In this document: positions 47,471 through 59,292 of the stretch, piece by piece
Layout: each line of letters starts with the position of its first letter
Position numbering within the stretch: the first letter of the stretch is position 1
From: Bryum argenteum
Lineage: Eukaryota; Streptophyta; Bryopsida; Bryales; Bryaceae
Direction of reading: 5' to 3'
NCBI GenBank assembly: GCA_037043015.1
Contig: CM073321.1
Span: 16,427,001-16,491,000 of the forward strand
DNA: 64,000 nt
The notes under the pieces: model-generated
The model's database searches: none
What the model was told of the DNA's origin: nothing
What the model saw: the letters and a program-made list of their open reading frames with translations, nothing else
Program-made: the position numbers and the translations under genes

Positions 47471-49005
47471 ATGTGCCACTGGGAAATAAACAATCAACTC
47501 ACATACCACACTTGGTTATCCTTCAAAGAACTATTCCCACTCAACCATCCAACCGTCATACAAAACAATCTTAACCTTCTAACCGAATACCACACACAAC
47601 AAAAACACACATTATATAAACACATAATTAATACTAACTTCAGAACACCACAATCAAGAGACACCCGATTCATCCCACCGCCAACAAATATACCCATTAC
47701 GCAAATCCATCTAAAAGACTGCAACCCAGACCAAGACATCCTCACAAACTCCCCCACCATACAAATCCTAAATGAAACAACACATTTATTCGATAAAAAT
47801 GGCCACTTTTTCCTTACCATTCCCACATCAAGGCTCAAATGGCTATAGAAACAATACCACACATACGTTGACACTAACCACGGTCTAACCCCCCCAACCC
47901 AATCTTTTGAAGCATAAATCATCCTACTATATAAACGATACCACCACACTCTCTCAAAATGCATCCCAAAACAACAGACCACCATATGCTCCCCACAACC
48001 ATTATAGACACTCTCATTACATCATTCCGCATAACACACACGTATTCCTCCTCTCCAGTAACATGCCCTTTACGAATCACCAAATACTACTCCACATTCC
48101 CACGGAACAAAATATTTGGCTCCAATGGCCCTGCCTTTCTTTATAAATGGCAAGGAATTGGTTATGCCCATCCACACAACGACAAAACTGCTCAACAAAC
48201 TATTAACTGGGCTAGGTTAGCCGCACAACATAACCCCAATGTTATAACCATTGTGGTCATGCCAGACAAGCAATGGTTCTACAATCCAACCCCATACTCA
48301 ACTGAGTTTCCAGATGCACACGTTTTAGGACACTTTGCCGTTGACACGATAACATACGAACAACCCACCGTCCCCACTGACCACAAAAAACCCCGCATTG
48401 AATCAAACACAATCCAAATCCTTTGCATCCACCACAAGCAACACCATCTCACCACCGCAACAGACACACATAATCTCACAACCACTCTTAGAAATCTATC
48501 TATCACTCGATTCCACCTTCAAGAAATTCCCCCCACACCTGAAAACACCAAGGTCAACAAAAACAAAAATTGGACCAAACTCCTATATCCCCCAACGCAT
48601 ACACCCAACCTCTCAAGCACACCCCCACTCCCACAATACACCACACATCTTCCTATCAAATTCCCTCCAGAATACAGCTATTATACAGACGGATCCTTCA
48701 TACCACCACAAAAAACAGCAGCTGGCTATATGCTCCCAAAACCCGCCGGCTATGGCATTTATAACCGAACAACACCAGAAATACAAATATCAAAAAGACT
48801 ATTGGGCTTACAAACAATCTTTAGGGCAGAACTTATGGCCATATACAAAACACTCAAAATCCTCACAACTAGGTACATAGACGAACCCGCGTACATATTT
48901 ACAAATTGCATGAATTGCTTGTACATTTTACAAATACACTTAAGACATCCGACTTTACAAAACAACCACCCCGATCTAAACACTCTTATTGAATGCCTAC
49001 AATGA
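47471..49005 (+). pseudogene. LINE segment with adenine-methyltransferase-like motif and RNase H
   Basis: The frame 47959-49005 has SSPVTCPLRITKYYSTFP, then FGSNGPAFLYKWQGIGYAHP and TIVVMPDKQWF (48040-48290). This order (FG..., W.G...NPPY, then V.P..W) is that of N6-adenine methyltransferases of the PCIF1/Dam-like type. The expected NPPY/F is HPHN at 48169-48180, so this copy would be inactive. From 48680 an RNase H follows: YTDGSF, RAELMAI and FTNCMN, where the third catalytic Asp is Asn. Upstream, 47471-47848 is an open frame of unknown function in another frame. The methyltransferase assignment is inference from motif order; RNase H is clear. Confidence 0.65.
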
Positions 49006-49109
49006 GAAATCAAGCTAATCATACTCGTCCTCATTGACTTGTGATCTAGCCTCCAGTAAGGGATTAGCATACCGAAGGTGATCGGGCATCGAAGCTTTAA
49101 CCAGTCACA

Positions 49110-50236
49110 AATATGTTGAAAATACGTACACAAAGTAAGAGCTCATGTTATATATCCAGAAATGAAAAAGCAGATAAGCTAGCAAAAGCAGGAAACGAGA
49201 AAAACTATAATTTTGCGCGAAAAAAACACGAATTTGCACACATCACCCCTTTCTATCACAAAAAAGATATATAGCCTGGACCGCACCACAGACGAGATAA
49301 GGGACCAAATAGAAACCTGGCTACATACCTTACCAAATACGACCGTGAAAACAACCTCACAATTCTAGCACAAAACTTTCCTAACATAAACAAATGGACC
49401 TCCAATCTCGATATAGATGCAAAATCTTCAAATGCCTTCTGGAAAAACCCAAAAATTACAGACACCCAAATAACTAGCATACTAAAATTCCGCACAGGAC
49501 AATACATGGTTAACGCACGAAAACAACTATTCTTTGGACATATACGATTCCCAACAAAAACATGCCCTATCTGCAACTCCACAGACGTAGACACATGGCT
49601 ACACGTCTTACTTAAATCCCCACACCCAAACATCCACGCACTTAGAGTTACCAGACACAATCAGGCAGTTAAAACCATTTAATAACTCATCATGTCCAAC
49701 ACCAAGTCTAGATGTTACACACCTATAAATGCCGGAAGGCACCTCAGCGCACCCCCAGATAACACACTACCCAGTTGGCTCCTCCCTTGCACTTGCGCCA
49801 CACGTAGATGCCACTGCAATGCAAGATTTGACACGACTTATTTTGTGTAATCGGCCTCCCACACCAAGGCACACCTCCACAACACCCCAACAACAGCATT
49901 GCCATTCAATATATTGAATTCACATACTGTAACGACAGATTTCCACAAGAAACCATCACAAACAAAACCAATAAATACCAACCATTACTCGACTCAATAG
50001 CTGCCCGTGGCTGGAAAGTCAACCCCCTCATAGTCATTACTTCAGGTGCTAGAGGCACTACTCATACACCATCAATGACCTCATTGGAAACTTCATTCAA
50101 ACTAACCAAAAAACAAATCAAAAACGCATTCAAAACAATTAACATGATAGCCATACAACACGCAGCATTAATCCTCCTATATAAACGCAAACTAGAAAAT
50201 CACCAAACCCTCCCCACCAATCTCGAACCACCATGA
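49110..50236 (+). pseudogene. LINE C-terminus: zinc knuckle and restriction-like endonuclease
   Basis: The end of RNase H (KVRAHV, then NEKADKLAKAGNE in a shifted frame, 49130-49200) is followed by CPICNSTDVDTWLH (about 49563-49605), a CCHH-type knuckle whose later Cys is Ser. Then come RFDTTYFV (about 49818) and IEFTYCNDRFP ... KYQPLL ... GWKVNPLIVITSGARG (about 49915-50055). The D...E...K-Y spacing is that of the PD-(D/E)xK endonuclease at the C-terminus of REL-type LINEs. Stops and shifts occur near 49270, 49680 and 49850. Confidence 0.65.
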
Positions 50237-50304
50237 TAAACAAAAAGGGGGGGTGGTGGTACAAACCATTGTTGTTACCAGCGCACTGTTTCAGTCTCAG
50301 CTTC

Positions 50305-50480
50305 TGTTTTTTTTAACAAGCCGGGTGGTTGATTTATTTTTCCTGCCATATACTCATAGACAGCCCCAAGCCATGCGAACTGCTCAAACGAGCCCGACAG
50401 GGTTCGAACTCGGACCAGCACGATTACAAACGTCCTACACCTCAACCACCTTAGGACTGCAAGGCTTGGTGACCTTGAAT
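50305..50480 (-). repeat. tRNA-derived SINE
   Basis: On the minus strand an A box 'tggttgaggtg' (about 50450) and a B box 'gagttcgaaccc' (about 50405) stand about 40 bp apart, followed by a body and an A-run (plus-strand T8, 50308-50315). It abuts the 3' end of the LINE, which may have supplied its mobility. Confidence 0.65.
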
Positions 50481-50529
50481 CCACCCAAATCCCAATTAAA
50501 ACATCCATTTGCCAAACACTCGCACCCTA

Positions 50530-53384
50530 AATAGTTCTATCTTGGTTACTTTAGTTTAGCCTGGTCTCGGTTACTTTGTGTAGTCAGTTTCGTGTGTGTA
50601 GTTTAGTGTCTATTCCCGTAAGGGGTGAGTAGTTTTGTTCTTTTATCACTTTGTCCTGTGGCCATTGAGGTAAAGACATTACAAACAGACGCTGTAATCA
50701 CGCCAATCTCTTATTGGAGATTGGAGTTCTTATATATATTTGGCAATCATCCTTGTATAAGTGGTGTAGGTTTTAGACATATTTCTTTGGAGAATCTTAT
50801 CTTGAGATGAATCTTGGTTCAAATTATAGCCTCTTGTAATATAAGAAAACTCTGAATTCTACAATGAACCAACTTTGGGCAAAAAGTCCATAAATAAATA
50901 TGTTATGATTTTAATAAATAAACTACAAATTCAATAGATAAAGACATAATTATCATGATACTGTTTTATAAATATGAGTGAAACTTTTCTAGATTTTTTT
51001 AATCCCTGTTGAAATGCCAAATTCATTTCATCACAAACCAACATTCTACTGCCACATGTTAAACATTGTAATGGAGTTGAAAGATTTGGTTCTTATATAC
51101 CTGCTACTTTAAAGTATCTCCACTCATTCTTGGAAAAGGAGTTCATGGAAAGCCGCTTAATATTGGCAATGGTTCATATCCAAATATTAGAGAACTGAAC
51201 AATTTGATGTATCTGTTAAATCACGTAATATGTTTAAACTTTGTACATAATTTCATTTGTGTGATTTCATATTTGTACATGTATATTTTATTATAACTGA
51301 CCACACAGGGTGATATCAGATCTAGACTTTTATTTGTAAACACAAAATGTCGAAATTTAATCTGCAAACCATCATTGAAAAAAAAATTCAAGATAATCTA
51401 GAAAGAGACAATTAGGAGAAAATACAAAAGAGCAATCACCAAAGTTCAATAGCTCCTAGACCCTACAACAACAAATCAAGATATGGACTTATATTACACA
51501 ATCTTAATAAAAACAGGGAGATCAATACTTTTATCTTGTTGATTAAAAAAATTAGTCATCAAATTTTACGCAATTGCTAAGAAAAATTACAAATAAGGAC
51601 TAAGGAAGAGACATAGTCAATAGATTGTTCTAGAGTAATCACAAAGGTAAAATAACGCCTTTCTCTTTAGCAAGTACAAGAACTAACTAAAACATAGAAT
51701 TCTGATAATGTGATCACCAAAAGGGATATCCTTGATTGAAACTTTTATCTTGTTATTCACAATAAATTAGATTCCAAATCTTGTGCAATCCTTGAAAAAG
51801 TGCCACTCAAGTCCAAAGATGATCAAGAGGAGACACTAAAGAGTGATGTCCCAACAAAGGTTGCCCCAAAATAAATACAACGTTAAATCAAGATAAGTAA
51901 GTCAATGACCTTAAGAAAGGGTGCCATATTCTATCTATAGACATGTTTTTCAAGCTATAATTTGGAGTTCTCGTGGTTATATACTGAAAGTGTATGTGGA
52001 AAATTTTGTAACTTACAAGTCTATTATTTATTAATTTCTGATGCAAATTATGATTTCCTAATCTTGACAAGGCAATCATAACATTTACTATCGGCATTTT
52101 TTATTGTGCATTTAAAGATCCTGTAGCCATTAAGTAAATGATGACAATGGTTCCATTAGTAGGAATATCCAAAAAAAAGGCAGCAAAAATGCTAGTATTT
52201 TGTGTCATTTTGGAAGTCTTATGTCCAAAATGACACAAAGTACAGTTTGCCATTTAGGACAAGTCATCACGACCACTATGTCATTCAGCGATTCTACAAG
52301 CGACAAGTATCCACAAAAATATTAGATTGAATCAAGAAATTTTAGGTGATGTTGAAGTACATTCCAAGTTTCTACGACATATACAAAATCTTTGGTGATT
52401 TAGTATCCTCTGGACATGTGGTGAAAAATGTAGTGTAACTTTCATGAAATATAAGAACATGGGATTTGCAATTGTTTTGACGTATGGTATCTAGATCGTT
52501 GATAAAAAAAATAATCTACAACTCGTAAATGCAAACCAATTCAAAAAAAAACTCTTCCAACTACTAACTACTGTAGTCCTTATTGGATGCCGTTTTAGAA
52601 GATTGGATCTACAGATTTAAACTCATCCTTTGGACGATTCAGAGGTAACAATGTTATCGGGGTCACAGACATTGAATAAGTCTGCAGTCTCACAACAGAG
52701 CTCTCGGTTTCAAAACAACATCCACTGGAAGCAAACCTGACGTATTCAACTGCGCTTCTGACCGGGCCGGTCGTTTTGGACCCATGAGCTCTACTGAAAG
52801 TGGTTTTCCAGAAAGTTGGCGATCTACACTATTGAAGGCTGAGATCAGCCAATTGCGAAAGGCTGCAATATCGAGAGCGGTTGGATATTCTGTTGTGGGG
52901 CCAAGATTGTAATTCAGTTCTGAAGAAGTGGAAAAATTCACCTACATTAGCTGTGACTGCGTACTTAGTGAGATGTGAAAGTGAAAATTCGAGAAGGACA
53001 CCTCGTAACATTGGGATGTTATTTTGCAAGACCTCGTTCAATACGGATGAATTTTTTTTGAGACGACAGAGTATTGTGATATGGACGTAATAGTGAAACC
53101 TGTAAGTCGTCCTTCTCAGAAAAATTGCTTCGCAATTAAATATGCGATTCTGTATCGGAATCAGGAACGGACTACATATTAATATGTATATGAATCCGCA
53201 TTTGGGGTAATGGGTTTAATAGACTAAAACTGGTCTGATATTAACACAAAAGAGCAGTATTACAATAGTATGGTGGTCCACTGAGTACTTTTTAATAGCT
53301 GCCAGTTCTGCGGAACATACTTCCTTATTCCTCTATTTACATAATTCTCCGAGCTCTTGTATAAAAACAAATGCCTTGCCATCT
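50530..53384. other. Long AT-rich spacer
   Basis: No reliable gene. A minus-strand frame at 52690-52941 (YPTALDIAAFRNWL, LSGKPLSVELMGPKRP) has codon-like composition and could be a relic exon of an unrecognised gene. The rest has no recognisable signal. Confidence 0.4.
52199..52239. repeat. Perfect 16-bp hairpin
   Basis: TTTGTGTCATTTTGGA, a 9-base loop, then the exact inverse. It stands alone; no TA or other duplication is evident beside it. Confidence 0.8.
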
Positions 53385-54833
53385 TGAGACCCGCAAGTAC
53401 GAACTTGGGATCCACTAGTGCAAACTAGGGGCCCCCAAGTACTAAGTTGGGATCCCAACAGAATTTTAGGAATCTAATTTTCCCACTTTATTCAAGTAAG
53501 TGCATAGAACTAAAGTCTGAACAAATTCACTTAAGATCCGCTTATTTATATCTAAAAATTAAATACAAAAGACCTCTTTAATATTATTGATTACAAGCCT
53601 GAATGCATACTTGGGACCTCTAATGCAAACTTGGGACCGGAATTACGAACTTGGAACCCGCAAGTACGAGATTGGAACCCGCAAGTACGAACTTGGGACC
53701 CGCAAGTACGATTTTAAGACCCGCAAGTACAAACTTGGGACCCGCAAGTATGAACTTGGGACCCGCAAGTACAAACTTGGGACACACAAGTACGAACTTG
53801 GGACCCGCAAGTACAAACTTGAGACCCGCAACGACGACCTTGGGACCCGCAAGTACAAACTTGAGACCCGCAAGGACAACCATGAGACCCACAAGTACGA
53901 GCTTCGGACCCACAAGTACAAACTTGCGACCCCCAAGCCCCTAGGGACCCGCAAGTACGAACTTCAGATCCGCAAGTACGAACGCTAGATCTGCAAGTAC
54001 GAACTTGGGACCGACAAGTACAAACTTCGGACCCGGAAGTACAAACTTGAGACCCGCAAGTACGACCTTGAGACCCGCAAGTACGAGCTTTGGACCCACA
54101 AGTACGAACTTGAGACCACCAAGTATGAACTTGGGACCCGCAAGTACAAACTTTGGACCCACAAGTACAAACTTTGGACCTGCAAGTACGAACTTGGGAC
54201 CCGCAAGTACAAACCTAAGAGTTCAGTCCCACAAGTACGAGCTTGGAACCCGCAAGTACGAACTTGGGACCTGCAAGTACAAACCTGGGACCCGCAAGTA
54301 AGAATTTGGGACCCGCAAATACAAACTTGAGACCTGCAAGTACGAACTTGGGACTCGCAAGTACGAACTTGGGACCCACAAGTACGAACTTGGGACCTGC
54401 AAGTACGAACTTGGGACCCGCAAGTACAAACTTGAGACTCCCAAGTACGAACTTGGGACCCGCAAGTACGAACCTGGGACCCGCAAGTACAAACTTGAGA
54501 CCCGCAAGTACGAGCTTCGGACCCACAAGTACGAACTTTGGACCTGCAAGTAAGAACTTGAGACCTGCAAGTACGAACTTGATACTCGCAAGTACAAACT
54601 TGAGAGTTCAGACCCACAAGTACGAGCTTGAGAACCGCAAGTACGAACTTGGGACGTCCAAGTACGAACTTGGGACCCGCAAGTACGAACTTGGGACTCA
54701 CAAGTACGAACTTGGGACCCGCAAGTACAAACTTGAGACCCGCAAGGACGACCTTGGGACCCGCAAGTACAAACCTGAGACCCGCAAGGACAACCTTGAG
54801 ACCCGCAAGTACGAGCTTCGGATCCACAAGTGG
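53385..54833 (+). repeat. 21-bp minisatellite, block 1
   Basis: Unit 'gacccgcaagtacgaacttgg' with variants (tacaaactt, gagacc, cacaag, gacctgcaag), about 60 copies. At 21 bp it keeps frame, so five of the six frames stay open over long runs, giving 7-residue periods such as GTRKYEL and GPASTNL on plus and KFVLAGP on minus. A 200-bp non-repetitive module (53409-53610) interrupts the start and recurs at 56290-56490 and 56590-56800. I see no start, splice or promoter signals and call no gene. Confidence 0.95.
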
Positions 54834-55637
54834 GTAGAGGCACACTAAGGTGAGTACACTTTGGGCAAAAATCTAAGTATGTTAAGTATATCACATTTCA
54901 GGAATGCTTTGGGATTTCGTAAAATCGCCGGAACTTTTGATTCTCTCTATCAGATCAATCTTGGGCATCCAAAGTGGACTACCGGCAATAAAGTAGGAAT
55001 TAGAATGACACATGGCCATCTACCATTGGCCAAATGACGGTACGAAGTATGTTGAAGTAGTACAAGAGTACAAATAGTATATGCACCCTGCTAGATCCCT
55101 AAATTTATTCAGTAAATGAATTGGGTAGGAAAATGCTTCTACAACACACACTTTTAGGAGGCCCACATTATAAGCTATCTCTTCTATAAGGGCCAATCCA
55201 AAAATTCATAAAAAACTTTTTTTTCCCTATGTTGAGCCACTTTCTAAAATAACCCAAATTTCCTTAATAATTATTGAGTAAATAGAAAATTTTTGGGAAT
55301 TTTTACACACAATATGCTTCATAAACATATATTACACTTATAATGAAGAGGTAATCGAAATCTATAACCTAAAACCCACAAAAAGAAGTATATTTTTAAA
55401 AATTATGTACTTTGACTGTCACAACCTTGGTGTATAAATATACTCACTACGGCCAAGCCATGAGAAGTTAATTAACAGAAAAGAGAAATTTTTTTCCTCA
55501 TCTATATATACAACTATATTTTTCCATACCATCCCTCAAAGAGATAGTATTTAAAACTCTACAACGAATTGAATGCATAAATCTTCAGAAACAACACTTT
55601 GTGGCAACCTTTTTGTACACCCTTAGTGTGCTTCTAC
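54834..55637. mobile_element. MITE-like insertion between the minisatellite blocks
   Basis: GTAGAGGCACACTAAGG at the left and its near-perfect inverse (one change) at the right bound about 800 bp of unrelated AT-rich sequence with no gene. A possible 8-bp duplication (acaagtgg / acaagtac) is hard to judge because the array itself contains that word. hAT-like by size of duplication, uncertain. Confidence 0.6.
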
Positions 55638-56640
55638 ACAAGTACAAACTTGCGACCCCCAAGCCCCAAAGGACCCGCAAGTACGAACTTCAAACTCGCA
55701 AGTACGAACTCTGGACCCGCAAGTACGAACTTGGGACCCACAAGTACGAACTTCGGACCCGGAAGTACAAACTTGAGATCCGCAAGTACGACCTTGGGAC
55801 CCGCAAGTATGAGCTTTGGACCCACAAGTACGAACTTGAGACCACCAAGTACGAACTTGGGACCCGCAAGTACAAACTTTGGACCTGCAAGTACGAACCT
55901 GGGACCCGCAAGTACAAACTTGGGACTTGCAAGTACGAACTTGGGACCCGCAAGTACGAACTTGAGACCTGCAAGTACGAACTTGGGACCCACAAGTACG
56001 AACTTGGGATCTGCAAGTACGAACTTGAGACCCGCAAGTACAAACTTGAGACCTGCAAGTACGAACTTGGGACTCGCAAGTACAAACTTGAGAATTGAAA
56101 CCCACAAGTACGAGCTTGAGAACCGCAAGTACGAACTTGGGACCTGCAAGTACAAACTTGGGACCCGCAAGTACGAACTTGGGACTCACAAGTACGAACT
56201 TGGAACCTGCAAGTACAAATTTGGAACCTGCAAGTACAAATTTGGGACCCGCAAATACAAACTTGAGACCTGCAAGTACGAACTTGGGATCCACTAGTGC
56301 AATCTAGGGACTCCCAAGTACTAACTTGGGATCCTAACGGAATTTCAGAAATCTAATTTTATCATTTTATTAAAGTTAATGCATGGAACTAAAGTTGAAA
56401 CAAATTCACTTAGGATTCGCTTATTTATATCTAAAAATTAAATATAAAAGACCTCTTTACTATTATTGATTACAAACCTAAATGCAAACTTGGGATCGGA
56501 AGTACGAATTTGAGAACCGCAAGTATGAAATCGGGACCCGGAAGTACGAACTTGGGACCCACAAGTACAAAATCAGGACCAGAAAGTACGAGCTTGAGAT
56601 CCTCTAGTGCAAACTAGGGACCCCTAAGTACTAATTTGGG
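55638..56640 (+). repeat. 21-bp minisatellite, block 2, with flanking modules
   Basis: Begins with the same order of variant units as block 1 from about 53905 ('cacaagtacaaacttgcgacccccaagcccc', then 'gggacccgcaagtacgaacttca'), so the two blocks are higher-order copies, not independent arrays. The main array ends at 56295, the 200-bp module follows, then a short third block (56485-56600) and a third module copy. Confidence 0.9.
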
Positions 56641-56979
56641 AATCCAACTGAATTTTAGAATCTTATTTTATGATTTTATCAAAATTAGTGGATAGAACTA
56701 AAGTTTAATTAATTAGGATCCTATTATTTATATTGAAAAAGTAAGTAGAAAAAAGCTCTTTTTCTATTATTTATTACAAGAGTAAATGTAAAGTTGGGAA
56801 TCATTACACTAAAAATTTTGTGTAGTGTTGGATGACAATTAGTGTGTTTTTCAGTATCATGTGTACCACTATTTGTCATTTTGTGTACAATTAGTGTATG
56901 AGGCCAACACTTCCCCAAGGGAGCCTCCCTTCCAGCTGTCACTTTGTTGCAAGTTTTATAACATTCAGTGTCAATTTCT

Positions 56980-57185
56980 AACACTAAATGTCAACTTAAT
57001 CTTTTTTTATTCTTTATATTTTACTATCGTTGACAATTTGTGTTGTAGTTGACATTTAGTGTTGTCATGTGTTTAACCTTGTTGACAATTTGTAATGTAG
57101 TTGACATTTAGTGTTGCCATGTCATTAACCTTGTTGATAATTAGTGTTGTTATTTGTATTTAGTATTGCCAACAAGCGGTTATTA
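56980..57185 (+). repeat. Imperfect repeat 'ttgacatttagtgttg(t/c)catgt'
   Basis: Three to four diverged units of about 55-60 bp, with related words 'acaattagtgt' further left (56838, 56888). Confidence 0.65.
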
Positions 57186-57392
57186 AGCACTTCATGAAAA
57201 GATCTTAGAATGGAAGTAGGGTATGCATTTTTTGAGACTCATTGTGGGAGAATGAGCTCTACTTTTATATTTGACATGGTTTGAAATTGCTAATGTTGGT
57301 GTTGATGTGTATAAATTTTTTTCTTCTTGAAAATTGTGAGAGGAAGTTTCTTATCCTTATAATTCAATATCATTTGCATTTTTGTTGTTGAG

Positions 57393-58526
57393 ATGGCTAA
57401 TATCATGATGTTGCCATCAACAATGAAACGTAAATACCAAGAAGTTGTGAATGTGAAGTTCATTGATTTACACAACGTTCTAAAATTAATTTATGCTTCC
57501 AAAATGAAGGGTTTTAAAAGTGTTGGTCATTTGCAAAAACGATGTGACAAGTTTTATGTTATACCTTGCAAAAAAACCCTAAATGAGTTGTATTTTAAAA
57601 ATATTTTTATTAATGAATCAGCAAGAATGAAACTTGCCATTTTGGAAAAACAACAATAGTATGTAAATTATTGTCATAGAATATGTAAAGAGTGTTTTGA
57701 TAAACAAGCTGTAGAGAAACCCATTTATATACGTTGCCCACTATGTGTTGAAGAGAAAGAGGTAGACTTTTCCGTACATACAAAATATGTAATGGATATG
57801 TTTAATTCAAAAGGGTTTGAGATTGGGTCTCTAAAAGAATTCCATGCTCATTTTAAGGGTTTGAAAACTTTTCTAGATTTACGTACAAAACCAAAAAATA
57901 AAAAATCAGTCCCTCAACGTATTGTTTTCCAATGCACCTTCGTTGAAAGAGGATATTTTGAACACTTGATTTTACAAAAGTTCAATATCAAGACATCTAT
58001 GCGTGTTGTCATAGGATACTCAGAAGTATTAAATGACAAAAACAATAAAGGTGATTTACAACCTTTTTGGGAAAATAGTTATTACAAAGAGAATTGGAAT
58101 GATATGTTCGAGAACTCAAATATAATTTCTAAGATAGCATCACCTATGTTATTATTGGATGGTAATTTTCTCTTGGAGTACAAAATACAAACTCTACAAG
58201 ATGTAGTTTTCAAGAATATTTTATTGATTTATATACCCAACATGTGGGAATCTAACCTAGATTACCAAAGAACAGTGTCCAAAGTCAACTTGTATTATGA
58301 AACCTCTCCTTACAAAGGAAAAGATAATCAAGAAGATCCAAAAAGAGGAAAATATATATCTAAATGTCATAGTTATACAGCTCACGGAGGGATGAATTCT
58401 CAAGGAAACATTGTAAGGTATCACCAGAAGATTGTATCAGAGAGTTTACAAATAGCATTCCAACATGTTGGAGATAGCATAGCTTCAGCAATTTGGAAGC
58501 ATTTGAAGATTAACTTTGTCCAATGA
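57393..58526 (+). pseudogene. Unrecognised protein frame with one internal TAG
   Basis: Reading from ATG 57393 to 58526 stays in one frame apart from TAG at 57657-57659: 88 residues before it, 288 after. Just after the stop, YCHRICKECFDKQ ... IRCPLC (57667-57756) looks like the second half of a RING or related zinc-binding site (C-H-C-C ... C-C); a first half is not clear upstream. The body is Lys/Asn-rich with LRTKPKNKKSVPQRIVFQ and ends KHLKINFVQ. I do not know the family. It may be an element-encoded protein or a host gene fragment. Confidence 0.45.
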
Positions 58527-59292
58527 CATGCTTGTTGAAGCATGGTACTGCACCTGTAAATAAAAGTGCGATTTGTACCCGGATTGAAAATCAAGTAATA
58601 GATGGGAGATCATTAACATAGGAATAGGCTAGACTTTGCAAATTTCATACTTTTTAGTGATGATGGAGATCAAAGTAAAAATTGTATACATTATTATAAT
58701 TGTTATTATTTACATATGTTACTTTTCAACAATTACACATTGTAATTTATTCTTTATTATTATTTTTTTGCTGTTTTAATCAAGGTGGCGTAATTATTTT
58801 AAATTACTTATGTTGAATTAATGAAATTCTCTATTTCAGAATGTAGTTACTCCCTCTGCAAATCCACGTGGATCTCAAGTTACCCAAAATTAGGGTAGGT
58901 GATTTTGGGTCCTTTTATCACCAAATCTCGTCCATCTAGAAAGTACAGATTAAGTCACAGTATGAGTGATCTGCTGGGAAGAGCCGAGATCAAAGAGAAA
59001 AGAGAGAGCCAAAATGAGGCGAGCCCAATGCTTATATAGTAGTGGGTACAATAAATGCGGTGAGGGAGTGGGCGGCCCGTAGAGCCGCTAGTAGTTAAGG
59101 CCGGAGCATTAATGCCTCCAACCACTAAGTCCACTAAGGCTAACTACCTAACGGCTATTCCAGCGAACCCGGGAGTTTGAGATTCCTCGGTTCGTACTTC
59201 CTAACATGATCGTCCACTTGGACGTAAAGGAGGCAAGCATTACGAAGATGGCTCACCTTCATCGGGGGCTAGTAATTATCTAAGGCATGCTC
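58527..59292. other. No gene seen
   Basis: AT-rich to about 58850, then mixed sequence after 'ttactccctctgcaaatcc'. It is the 3' side of the CACTA transposase; I could not find the CACTA terminus in it. Confidence 0.45.

Larger units (their letters stand above)
39515..50270 (+). mobile_element. Dualen/RandI-like LINE with two endonucleases, 2A-like leader and methyltransferase-like segment
   Basis: Over about 7.5 kb (without the hAT-like insertion at 40485-43677) the plus strand encodes, in order: a leader with a 2A-like motif; an APE endonuclease; a reverse transcriptase; a segment like adenine methyltransferases; RNase H; a zinc knuckle; and a restriction-enzyme-like endonuclease. Having both APE and REL nucleases is the mark of Dualen/RandI, first described in Chlamydomonas. 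The coding strand is strikingly rich in A and C and poor in G. Frames are broken in many places. The 5' and 3' limits are estimates; no tail or target duplication was found. Confidence 0.8.

Noticed and set aside
53587..56297. Long frames across the 21-bp repeats as repeat-protein genes
   Set aside because: Five frames on two strands are open only because the unit is 21 bp; no start context, splice sites or unique domains support a gene.
1875..57659. A reassigned stop codon (TAG or TGA read as an amino acid)
   Set aside because: Both TAG and TGA occur inside dead elements, while the intact host gene and MYB-like gene contain no internal stops.
56807..58664. CACTAAAAA and TTTTTAGTG as ends of an element around the unknown frame
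   Set aside because: Only nine bases match and the neighbouring triplets (tta, atg) do not form a duplication.
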